Positions 22,101 through 30,233 of a stretch of 32,724 bases of DNA are shown in pieces; within the stretch, counting starts at the first letter, position 1, and each line of letters opens with the position of its first letter. The DNA is from Micractinium sp. NFX-FRZ (Eukaryota; Chlorophyta; Trebouxiophyceae; Chlorellales; Chlorellaceae), in the NCBI GenBank assembly GCA_029339195.1, contig JAPTJF010000585.1, positions 1 through 32,724 on the forward strand, read 5' to 3'. Both the position numbers and the translations under genes were made by a program. The notes under the pieces are model-generated. The model ran no database searches. It was not told the origin of the DNA and was given only the letters and a program-made list of their open reading frames with translations.

Positions 22101-22865
22101 GCAGGTAGGGGGGTGGAGGGTGGGGCCTTTACTCTCACGAGTGACACATCATGTCCAGTCATGTCTAGCGACCCATCAATTTTGGATGCTGCATGATGTG
22201 CATGATGCTGCCCTCCTCGCACGCATGCATGCTTGCTTCCTGCATGCGGGCCGGCAGCCAACCCACCCCCACCGGGAGCTGGTGCGCGCTGGTACCGCCA
22301 TCAACGCTGCCCACCCACCCCCTGTTATGGTGCAGTTGTGCTGCTGTCCATCACGGTCGTCCAGCTGGGCAGGGCGCGCCTTCATCCTTGCCCACCCACC
22401 CCTCAAACGCTGCTCGTTTCTGTCTCTGCAGGAGCTCATCCGCGCGGCCACGGTCACTGCTGCCCAGTCGCTCATGATGCATAACCATTTGCAGTCTTCA
22501 CCCCTGTCTGTCTCTGCAGGAGCTCGTCCGTGCTGCCACGGTCCACGCAGCCCACCTGTGTATGATGCATTACTCTTCACCCCTGGCTGTCTCTGCAGGA
22601 TCTCATACGTGCTGCCACGGTCAACGCAGCCCAGCTGTTCATGATGGACGACCAGCTGGGCAGGGTGGCCCCAGGCTACCTGGCAGACCTGCTGCTGGTG
22701 GAGGGGGACCCACTGCAGGACATCCGCGTGCTGACCCAGCCAGAGGCGCGGCTGAGGCTGATTGTCAAGGGCGGGCGGGTGGTAAAGAACGCGCTGGCGG
22801 GGGTGGTGCCACCGGCTGCGGCACCGGCGCAGCAGCAGCAGCAGCAGCAGCTGCCACCGCCGTAG
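19165..22865 (+). CDS. Metal-dependent amidohydrolase (imidazolonepropionase/prolidase-like), 8 exons
   Basis: Exons 19165-19384, 19594-19858, 20133-20202, 20401-20489, 20862-21034, 21540-21667, 21976-22104 and 22599-22865 give 446 aa. It is an amidohydrolase-superfamily TIM-barrel enzyme with all metal ligands visible: DAHVH (H79, H81), the carboxylated-lysine motif CIKVMASGG (K202), VCAHAY (H243), RSIEHGN (H263) and YGSDLL (D335). The C-terminus AAQLFMMDDQLGRVAPGYLADLLLVEGDP, seen in shorter blocks, and the VKGGRVVKN strand are typical of the set containing imidazolonepropionase-like and Xaa-Pro dipeptidase-like (Sgx9260b type) hydrolases. The substrate cannot be told from sequence. No transit peptide is obvious. 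The protein ends in a Gln-rich and Pro-rich tail. Intron 6 appears to be GC-AG. Exons 6 and 8 have duplicated edges in neighbouring introns. A TGTAA lies 115 nt past the stop. Confidence 0.92.
20203..20400 (+). other. Intron 3 bounded by a 9-bp direct repeat (AGGTGCGCC)
   Basis: The exon-intron junction at the left reads AG|GTGCGCC and the intron-exon junction at the right reads AG|GTGCGCC. The intron therefore starts and the next exon starts with the same seven bases, preceded by AG in both cases. That is the arrangement predicted when an intron forms by tandem duplication of an AGGT-containing segment. The intron also contains a CTG/CTCTG microsatellite at about 20250-20290. Confidence 0.6.
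21451..21577 (+). repeat. Copy of amidohydrolase exon 6 start in intron 5
   Basis: ACTTGATGTCTCAGCGCGGC followed by ACCCTCCTGGTGCCC at 21451-21485 repeats the true exon 6 start at 21540 (same 22 bases, then ACTTTCCTGGTGCCC). The offset is 89 bp. The copy is preceded by CCGCAT where the real exon has CTGCAG, so its acceptor has lost the AG. Confidence 0.9.
21662..21790 (+). repeat. GC-AG donor of amidohydrolase intron 6, repeated about three times
   Basis: The true exon 6 end GAGCAG|GCAAGTGG (donor at 21668) recurs as GTGCAG|GCGAGTTG (21727) and GTGCAG|GGTGACGG (21783), about 59 and 56 bp apart. The intervening GGGGCGGTAGAGGAGGCAA is repeated almost perfectly. The first donor is the classic GC-type CAG|GCAAGT. 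It is chosen because VEQ|GLNAVKLAHQHG gives the family reading in phase 0. Confidence 0.8.
22276..22650 (+). repeat. About four tandem copies of the amidohydrolase exon 8 start
   Basis: The real exon 8 starts at 22599 (DLIRAATVNAAQLFMM). Two upstream copies have intact TCTCTGCAG acceptors: exon-like starts at 22432 (ELIRAATVTAAQSLMM) and 22520 (ELVRAATVHAAHLCMM). A fourth, older copy starts at 22276 (ELVRAGTAINAAH) and includes CCAGCTGGGCAGGG near 22361, matching DDQLGR farther into the exon. It lacks an AG acceptor. Spacings are about 156, 88 and 79 bp. Confidence 0.93.
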
Positions 22866-23528
22866 CTGGCGGCAGCGGCGGCAGCGGCGTGGCGCCTGCC
22901 TCTGCGGGTGCACGTGGATGAGAGTGTGCGCCTGCTGGCTGGAAATAGATGGAGATTGTGGTTCCGATTTGAATCATGCTGTAAGCAACGCAGGCCCTGA
23001 AGAAGAAGGATGAGCGGTGCCAAACGGCGGAGCAGGGCAGCCCTGCGACGGCTGCCAGCAGGCAAGGTGCTGACGTCAGCGCTGTTTGCCAACATGTGCC
23101 CACATGCCCCAACATGTTCACAGTGGAATGGGTGTCGTAGCAAGCAATAGGTGTGGTCGGAATGTGTTTGTGTGATGCGTGAGGGTGCGGGTGCATGCAG
23201 GGAGAAGTGGCCATGCAGCCTGTGAGGGCTGAGAGGCACGAGCAATTGCACGGCGCAGGAGTAGGAAGCAGGGCGGAGGTGTGCATGCGGGACTAGAGTA
23301 CAAGGGAAAGGGGATGGTGGTGAGGAAGAGAGCAATAGGGAGTGCAGCAAATGCGGAGTTCTGGCGAACTTGCGGAGTGCTGCGGCGGCAGCTGGCCGGC
23401 AAAGGGCACAAGCCGCATGCGCTGGCAGCCAGGCCAGCAACCAGGAACGCCCAAACGTGCCTGCCCCTCTCTGCCAGCCTGCCAGCTGTCCAGCTGTCTC
23501 ACCCCACTGAAGAGGCAAAGGCCCGCCC
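22866..23528. other. Convergent spacer between amidohydrolase and aldo-keto reductase
   Basis: This 663-bp region holds the facing 3' UTRs. Apart from the TGTAA for the plus-strand gene I see no structured element. No clear minus-strand signal for the reductase is found beyond the TGTAA that overlaps its own stop codon. Confidence 0.55.
22980..22984 (+). terminator. Candidate TGTAA polyadenylation signal, amidohydrolase
   Basis: TGTAA occurs 115 nt after the amidohydrolase stop codon, a typical green-algal distance. Confidence 0.5.
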
Positions 23529-26217
23529 TTACACGGCGGCTTCCTCAATTGGGTTCCATCCGGTGATTGTGTGGCTCTCCAGCCCGTCCAGCGCTAACAT
23601 GTCGTCGGGAGACAGCTCAAACCTGATTGGAAGCAAGGAAGCAAGCAAAGGTGTGTAAGCAGTATTGCCGCTGCCATGGCATCGGGCACAGCTCAAACCC
23701 GGATCGGCAAGGACAGCATTGAAGGCACATGCTAAATGTTGCCTGGTGCGCGGGCCAAGAGAGCCGTGGCTTGGAGGGGCACACCCATCCCGGCCCCCAC
23801 CCATTGCGTGCCCGCCCACCTGAAGACGTCCAGGTTTGTGCGCTGCCGCTCCTCGTGGTTGCTCTTGGGCAGGGGCACAAAGCCCTTTTGCAGGCTCCAC
23901 CTGGCGGGGCGGGATGGCGAGGGGGCGACGCGTGGGGTGGTGTGCAGCGCATGTGGAGGAAGGGGTGCCGCACAGGGGGCTGGGGTGGGGTGAGGGGGTG
24001 GGGCGGGGCAGGGCAAGGGTGGCCGCAGCAGATGGAGCGGCAGGCCCTGAAGTCTCGCAGCCTTGCCGTGCTGGCCGGGTGCTGGCCAGGCAGGCGCGCA
24101 CGGCACACCATAGGCTGGGCTATGCCCCCCACCCCCGGCCCCCACCCCACAGCATACCTGATGAGCACTTGTGCGGGCGACACGCCCAGCCGCTGCGCAA
24201 TGGCCCCCACCGTTGGGTCCCCCAGCTTCTGAGCCTTGGCCAGGGGCGAGTAGGCCTGCCGGGGGTGGGTGAGGAGGCGGCGTGCAGGGCAGTGGTACGT
24301 TGAGAACTCTGAGGGGGTCGCAGAGCGCAACGCGGCCCTGCCTGCAAGGTGATGCCGCCGCCTTATACCCGGTTCGCTCCTCTGCACCCCAAGCCCACTG
24401 TCATCTAACCCAACCTTATCGGGCCCCCCGTCTGTCCCACCCGGCCGCCCACCTCCAGCACAATGGCATCATGCCGGTTCGATCCGCACCCCGAGCCCAC
24501 TGTGATAGAATCTCTTCTCATGTAACCCCCACTTTTCCCACCCCGCCCGCCCACCTCCAGCACGATTCCCTCCTGCCGACAGAAGTCCACCACCTCACGC
24601 CACTGCAGGCAAGGGGGCAGAGGCCGGGAGGGCAGCCGGCGGGCGATGGCCATGGGGTCGCGGCTGGCATGGGAGGAGCGTGCCTGGTGGCATACGGCAC
24701 ACGGCAGCGCAGCTCAGCGCAGCACAGCATGAGCACAGCACATGCTCCTGCCTGCATGCATCTCAAATGCCGCCAGTCAACCCACCCACTCGTACCCACC
24801 CCCCCGGTGACCCACTGGCTCCCCTCCCCCGCGCCCCCGCACCTGCAGCCACGGGTGCAGCTCGATCTGGTTGACCGCCGGCCGCACGCTGGCGCCCTCC
24901 AGCAGCTTCCTCAGGTGGCCCACCCCAAAGTTGCTCACGCCGATGCTGCGCACCTGGCCCTGCAGGGGCGAGGCATGGGGAGGGGATTGGACCAGGGAAG
25001 TGTAGCGTCGCCTGAGGCGGCAGCACTCAGTCATAGGATTATGGCTGGGGCAGCAGGGCAAGCCTGCCAGGCAAGACAGCTGGCGGTCCGGGGCGCTGCG
25101 AGGGCCAGGACCGGGCGGTGAAGCGGCGGCGCAACACCGCCAACTGAGCCCTTGCAAGTTGCTCCCCCATGGTAGCACATCGGGCACAGCAGGCTCTTTC
25201 ATTCCCCAGAGAGTACGCGCCCCCAGCGGCACACTCCCCCCAAACAGACAGCATGGCGCTCGCCTCCTTGGCCGCGTCCTCCAGCGCCCGCCACGTGTCG
25301 GCGCGCGTGGCGGGGTCCCCTGGGGCATGCAGCAGGCAGAGGTCCACATAAGATGTGCCGAGCTCATCCAAACTCTGCCTGCACAGGTTGGTGGATCGCG
25401 AGTAAGGTTTAAACAGCGCCGCCTCTCCTGCCGCTTGGCCTGATTCTGCCGCCTGCCCTGCACATACCTGCTGCCCCCGTCCTGGTCCTGCCCTCTGTGC
25501 TCCCAGCCCCTGCCCCTGCCCCTGCACATACCTTTTCACCCCTCCCCCAGCCCTCCTGCGCACCTGATGCTGGCCCGCGCCCGCTCATACCCCCACTGGC
25601 TGGTCCACACCTTGGTGGTCACAAACACCTCGTCACGCCTCAACCCGCTGTCAGCCACGGCACTGCAGCACGGGAGGCAGCGCTTGCGTGTGGGCTGGGG
25701 GTGAGGGTGCACGCGCATGGAGCGGGGTGAGGAGGGGTGGGGAAAGACGTGCGGTGGGCCAGGCGGGGCAGGTAACGGCAGGGACGGGCAGGGGCAGGCG
25801 CAGCAGCCAAGGAGGCAGCACGAACAGGTGACTCACCGCCCCACATCCGCCTCGTTGCCGTACACCTGCGCTGTATCTATGTGGCGGTACCCCAGGCGCA
25901 GCGCGCTCAGCACGGCGTTGTAGCACTCGCCCCCCGCTGCGCTGCGGTACACACCCAGGCCTGGGGAGGGCAGCAGGAAGCCTGCGCACCAGGGCGGGGG
26001 GACAGTCGGATGGTGTGGGTGGTGGTGAGGAGAGGGCCAGGCAGGAGGCAAGGCGGTGTGCTTGACACTCTCTCCACCTGCTCTCCATGGCCCTATCTCT
26101 GGCTCCATCCGCCCACTCAGCACAGCACTGTCAGCCAGCGTTGTGCCCGTGAGAGCACATCGGCAGCGCATACGCCTCCCGCCCACCCTGACCTGTGCTG
26201 AGCCGCACTGCGTTCAT
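23529..26217 (-). CDS. Aldo-keto reductase, 9 exons
   Basis: Exons 26217-26193, 25981-25837, 25662-25564, 25378-25264, 24959-24843, 24602-24555, 24255-24158, 23900-23820 and 23622-23529 give 273 aa, the size of bacterial/plant AKR4/5-type enzymes, which reduce carbonyls with NADPH in the cytosol. The catalytic tetrad is visible: D44 and Y49 in YRHIDTAQVYGNE, K74 in VFVTTKVW, and H107 in VDLCLLHAPGD. Other family marks: RSIGVSNFG, VNQIELHPWLQ, AYSPLAKAQKL, GVSPAQVLIRW and VPLPKSN, the nucleotide 2'-phosphate loop. The start at MNAVRLSTG gives the standard beta-hairpin opening. An upstream ATG in frame (about 26385) would add a poorly conserved extension containing IKDEEDGEETVRA. Intron 4 begins with GC. 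The ends of exon 6 and the start of exon 9 are duplicated in adjoining introns. Confidence 0.93.
23591..23712 (-). repeat. Aldo-keto reductase exon 9 start duplicated in intron 8
   Basis: On the plus strand the exon segment GTCGTCGGGAGACAGCTCAAACC (cited as its core ACAGCTCAAACC, 23612-23623) recurs as ACAGCTCAAACC at 23688-23699, with flanking CATG and TCGGG matching too. The offset is about 76 bp. On the minus strand the real acceptor CAG|GTTTGAGCTG becomes CCGGGTTTGAGCTG, so the AG is gone. Confidence 0.8.
24371..24577 (-). repeat. About 102-bp tandem duplication: aldo-keto reductase exon 6 end plus donor
   Basis: Two adjacent units (24476-24577 and 24371-24475 on the plus strand) both contain CCGCCCACCTCCAGCAC at their exon-side end and GGTTCG followed by CACCCC(A/G)AGCCCACTGT at the other. 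On the minus strand the true exon reads EGIVLE|VGG and the copy DAIVLE|VGG. Both keep GAG|GTGGGCGG. The donors are 102 bp apart and the frame is open between them. Confidence 0.92.
25263..25264 (-). other. GC-AG intron donor in aldo-keto reductase intron 4
   Basis: The family sequence WRALEDAAKE must be joined in phase 0 to GQVRSIGVSNFG. The base pair after the GAG codon is GC (GAG|GCGAGC), not GT. The only nearby GT, in ACACGTGG, would delete conserved residues. The intron ends in a normal CTGCAG. Confidence 0.7.
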
Positions 26218-27006
26218 TGCCCGCACTGTTTCCTCCCCGTCCTCCTCGTCCTTGATTTGGAACGACCAGCACCGGGCTGCGAAAGGCGGGCCACTGGGTG
26301 GAGACGAGTGGATGGGTAAATCGAGGTGCCGACGGCAGCAGCAGCGGCAGGGGGGCGGCGGCGCCAGAACCTGTTCCGGCGACACTGCAGCGACACTTAC
26401 TCTTCTCGGCTGAACTCAGCCAAGCGTTCTCTACACTGTGGACGGCCCGTTGCAGCAGGGAGGGCTGCTGCAGGTCCCGGTTTGACATGTGAGGTGCGGA
26501 CACAACTGCAAGGCAGTTGTTCGTTCACACAAAGAACGGTTGGATCACATGGACATGCACGGCACCATATGCGAAACGGCACTCCGGTTCGGGAGCAAGA
26601 TTTCGCTGCGCGCGCCCCTGCCAGGTCACCCTCCTCGTTATTGCTCCATCGCTGCTTCTCGCATCGGAAATACGGCCGTAGAGTCCTGATCAGGGTTGTG
26701 GGAAGGCCCATCCACGCCCAGCTTGGTGCGCCACGGTTCAGTGCGTGCCTACCTTTGCCGTCAGAGCAGCGCGTGAGGTCGCATTTAGGTCATCGCGTTC
26801 GGCGATATTATGCAATCTGGCTGGCTGGCCTTGGGGGCACTTGGGCTGAGGCGGTGGCAGCGGGCGGCGGTGGCGGAGGCGGCAGCACGGCCTCCTCACC
26901 TGTGCCTCACTGCCCACTTACAAAAAGCCTGCCTTCCGCCACCCCCGCTGCAGTCAGGCGCTGTGCAGCCTCCCTGCGTGGCATTCCTGCGCAGCATCCC
27001 ACCCCA
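26218..27006. promoter_or_regulatory. Divergent upstream region, aldo-keto reductase and NUDT12
   Basis: This 789-bp region lies between the two start codons. It should hold both promoters. A plus-strand frame is open through most of it in phase with NUDT12, and a minus-strand frame extends the reductase. Neither extension shows a domain or a clear targeting signal, so I treat them as 5' UTR. Confidence 0.5.
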
Positions 27007-29811
27007 ATGCGCACCGCCATGCCGATCCTGGCGTCCCAGCACTTTGCTGGCAACGCCCTGGTGCGCGGGCTGGCGGGGCGCAAGCTGGAGGCGCTGCTGG
27101 CATCTGATCAGCCCCAGGAGTTTGCCCTCGTGGCCGACAAACGCATTGCAGTGACAGGAGGGAGCGGCGTCACCGCCCGCAGTGCGGTCGGCAGCGGCGG
27201 CGCCGCCGCCGATGGGCCTGCCAGCGTTTCGGCAGTGCGGTGGATGGACCGTGCCGGCCTCGCCGCCCTGGACATCACACCCAGCCAGGGAGAGCACCTG
27301 CGCCTGGGCCTGGGCAGCGGCAGCACTGGCACCGTTGCAGCAGGCGCGGAGGCAGTGGAGGTGGCAGGCGCAGCAGCAGCAGCAGCGCCAGCTGGCGGGG
27401 CAGAGGGCATGGATGTGCCGGTATATTTCCTGGGAGAGGACGTGCCACGGCGCACACTGCGCATGGCTGTCGACGTCAGCGCCGCGCCACCCGGGTGGGC
27501 GGAGCAGCGGCAGGTGCAGCTGCAGGTGAGGCAGGAGGGCAGCTGGTTTGGAGGGAAGGGTGTCCGCATGGTGGTGTGGCATGTGCACGTTGGCTGGGCA
27601 TGCATGTGTGCGCTGGTGGGGTGCAGGCAGGGAGCAGCTGTGTGAGCAGAGGGGGGGCTGGGGTGGCTTGCCCACCATCTGACTCCCCGCCACTTGTGTC
27701 TGTTTGATTCCCTGCCACTTGTCCTCATGTGACTCCCCGCCACCTGTGCCCCCTGTTTCCCCATCTCCCAGGACCTGCGCTCCCTCATGCCGCTGCTGCC
27801 GCCTGCTGAGCTGGCCGTCGCTGGGCACGCGCAGGCGCTCAGCCAGTGGCACCAGGTGGGGCGGCGGTGTGGGAGCTGGGGGCTGCTTGTGCCCTGGATG
27901 CTCGGTCCAGCCACCTAGCCTGCTGACCATCAGGGCTGGTGTATGCTTGCCTGCCTGCTTTCCATTTCCACCACTTTCCGAACCCACCGTACCGCACCTC
28001 CCCACCCCCATGCCCGCTCCCCCTCACTCCCCCCGTAGGCCCACCTGTTTTGCGGGCGGTGCGGCGCGCCCACGTCGCCCGCCGACGGCGGCTCCCGCCG
28101 CCAGTGCAGCGCGCACCCGGAGCACCGCGCCTACCCCCGCACCGACCCCGTTGTCATCATGCTGGTCGAGTCGCCAGATGGGGAGGCCGCCCTGCTGGGG
28201 CGCTCCAAGAAGATGCGGGCCGGCATGCTGACCTGCCTCAGCGGCTTCTGCGACCAGGTGGGGCTGTCATTGCTTTCGTTTTGGGGGGACACTCCTGTGG
28301 AATGACACAGCTGGAAGGGGCCTGGCTTCTCCTCTGTGGGCGGTGGCTGCTTGGCGGCGCTTGGCCCAGGGTCAGATAGCTGGGGAGTGGGGGTAGTTGG
28401 GGGGGCCAGGGAGGTGCTTGAACAACCAGCCTCAGCGGCTTCTGTGGCCAGGTGGGCAAGTGGCGGGTGGCTGAGGTGCAGGATAGGGCACCGGTTGAGG
28501 AGCCTGACAGTGGCTCATGCTGCAGCTGCAAATCTGGCCTGCACCAAGGCCGTGCAGGCGCACATGCTGAGCGGTTCTTGCACTGTGTGGAGCTGCTTTC
28601 AGGTGCCCCCGCCGCTCGGCCCCTGCCCCCGCACGCCCACCCGCTCTTTCCTGGGCAGAAGTATTCACCCGCCTGCCCCCCCCCCCCCCCCCCTTGCCCA
28701 CCCACCCACCCACCCACCCACCCGCAGGGCGAGGGCATTGAGGAGGCGGTGCGGCGTGAGACGCGTGAGGAGGCGGGGGTGGAGGTGGTGGCGGTCGACA
28801 TCGTCGGCTCACAGCCCTGGCCCGTGGGTAAGTAGTACATGCGTGATTTGGGTGCGCTGTGATGGTTTTTATGCATGGGGTGGGCGGGGTGGAGGGCGCA
28901 GTGGTCATTTGATAATGGCGGCTCGCAGCCCTGGACCGTGGGTGAGCGGGGTGGCACATGAGCATGCTTGGGTGTGCTCCCCTCCTCACCACTATGCCGT
29001 CACGGCACGCCTGGCAAGCCCGTGACTGCGTGCATACGCCCACTTCCCCCACCTCTCCCTTCAATACCCCCACCCCCTTCCCACCCCCTGTCACTCCCTC
29101 CCCCCCTGGCCCCTCAGGCCGCGGCGGCTCCTGTGAGCTCATGATTGGCTGCATCGCGCAGGCGGCGGGGCAGGAGATCACGGTGGACCCAGAGGAGATG
29201 GAGGAGGTGCAGTGGGTCAGCCGGGCAGGTGAGGGGCGCGGGCTTCTTCGCGCACGGTTGGTAGGCGTTGTGGTGACCGTGACGTTGGTGTGGTGTTTGT
29301 GCACAGGGCCTGCTGGGCGTGCTTGGCTTGCACCAGCCCTGGCTGCTCCTCGCGTTCTGCCTGGGCCCACCCTTTGCCAGCTGTGGCATCTGGTCCACAT
29401 CGGGTCATGATGGTGCTGTAAATTAAACACCGGCACACATAAGCCCAGCCTCTAGCATTCATGCAACCCCCTCCAACGACCACCACCCACACCCACTCAC
29501 CACCCTCCCCTCCTTCCCCACTGCCCTCCCACCTGCCCCACCCCTCAGACGTGCTCGAGGCGGTGCACCTCAGCGAGCGCCCAGACTCGCCCTACCTGGG
29601 GGGCAAGGGCAGCGAGGAGGGCCGGCGCCTGGGCTTCTTCGTGCCCCCGCCCTTTGCCATCGCACACCACCTGCTCAAGCGCTGGGCCGAGCACAGCGGG
29701 CCCTGGTTCAGCAGCAGCGGCAGCGGCGGCGGGCTCCGTGTGGGGGAAGAGGAGCGGGCACTGGCTGGGCAGCAGGCAGCGGCGGCGGCTGCACCCACCT
29801 CCAACCTGTGA
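27007..29811 (+). CDS. NUDT12: NUDT12/NUDX19-type NADH pyrophosphatase (Nudix), 6 exons
   Basis: Exons 27007-27525, 27772-27855, 28039-28257, 28728-28827, 29118-29228 and 29549-29811 give 431 aa, close to plant NUDX19. The family cleaves NAD(P)H to NMNH and AMP, and removes NAD caps from RNA. Visible parts: an N-terminal Nudix-N domain, including VPVYFLGEDV; a zinc ribbon LFCGRCG...QCSAHPEHRAYPRTDP with C206, C209 and C224; the Nudix box from G270 (GFCDQGE, then REETREEAG-like RRETREEAGV, E285, E288, E289); and the NADH-specific array SQPWPV at 302-307 followed by LMIGCIAQA. The enzyme lacks ankyrin repeats, unlike animal NUDT12. The C-terminal tripeptide is SNL, a plausible peroxisomal PTS1. 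An upstream in-frame extension is possible. Exons 3 and 4 both have duplicated ends in the following intron. A TGTAA lies 83 nt past the stop. Confidence 0.94.
27680..27748 (+). repeat. Three ~25-bp tandem repeats in NUDT12 intron 1
   Basis: GACTCCCCGCCACTTGTG, GATTCCCTGCCACTTGTC and GACTCCCCGCCACCTGTG follow each other at about 25-bp spacing just before the exon 2 acceptor. They are entirely intronic. Confidence 0.85.
28236..28456 (+). repeat. NUDT12 exon 3 end plus donor, duplicated 194 bp downstream
   Basis: CCTCAGCGGCTTCTGCGACC AG|GTGGGG at the true exon end (donor 28258) recurs as CCTCAGCGGCTTCTGTGGCC AG|GTGGGC (donor 28452). Sequence away from the junction has diverged beyond alignment by eye. 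The period is not a multiple of three. Confidence 0.88.
28676..28725 (+). repeat. Poly-C run and CCCA repeats before NUDT12 exon 4
   Basis: Eighteen C residues, TTG and then repeated CCCA units lead straight into the CAG acceptor of exon 4. It is a long pyrimidine tract and a low-complexity hotspot. Confidence 0.9.
28801..28984 (+). repeat. NUDT12 exon 4 end plus donor, duplicated 114 bp downstream
   Basis: GGCTCACAGCCCTGGCCCGTGG|GTAAG (donor 28828) recurs as GGCTCGCAGCCCTGGACCGTGG|GTGAG (donor 28942). The following intron sequence also aligns in patches (ACATG, then TTGGGTG and GCT). The copy still encodes SQPWTVG, but a TAG immediately after the first donor blocks translation through. Confidence 0.88.
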
Positions 29812-30233
29812 ATGCCAGCCGTTGCCCGGCGGGGTTTGAACGGCACTGGACTGCCTGTCTGTGTGTTGATTTGTGTGAGGAAGGAGGCCCGGGTGTAACA
29901 GAAATGGTCAGTTGCGCAGTGTATCATAAGGGTCAAAAGAGAGGCAGGGTGGTGGTGAGACATGATGTCACCACATCACACAGGCTGTCGGGGGGATGTA
30001 GAGCGCTAGGGCAAGGCAGGCTGCACGCGCACAGCCGGCTGCCATGTCATGTGAAGCGCGCACAGTTCACCATATGGTCAAGCAATTGTGGTCAGTCAGG
30101 GGAAGCAGGTCCAAGGTTCATGAAAAACTGTGAAAACAGCGACCAGCAGAGGTGCTGCCAGGCAGTCCCCGGGTGCAGGAGGGGCCTTCCAAGAGAGCGG
30201 GGGCCGCTGCTGCATGTGCCCCGGCAGGCCCGC
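29812..30233. other. Convergent spacer between NUDT12 and the B3 gene
   Basis: This 422-bp region holds the facing 3' UTRs. No minus-strand TGTAA is seen for the B3 gene. No further gene or repeat is visible. Confidence 0.55.
29894..29898 (+). terminator. Candidate TGTAA polyadenylation signal, NUDT12
   Basis: TGTAA occurs 83 nt after the NUDT12 stop codon. Confidence 0.55.

Noticed and set aside
24471..24490. GGTTCGATCC resembling a tRNA T-arm
   Set aside because: No matching acceptor, D-arm or anticodon arm lies upstream, and the segment is part of the duplicated aldo-keto reductase intron.
25445..25535. Repeated AGGTATGTGCAGG in aldo-keto reductase intron 3 as another junction copy
   Set aside because: It looks donor-like and is repeated, but does not resemble the actual exon 3 end, so it was not counted as a junction duplication.
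26326..27006. Upstream in-frame extension of the NUDT12 first exon
   Set aside because: Composition is unlike a conserved domain or targeting peptide, it overlaps the divergent promoter, and family homology starts only near the chosen ATG. It is not fully excluded.
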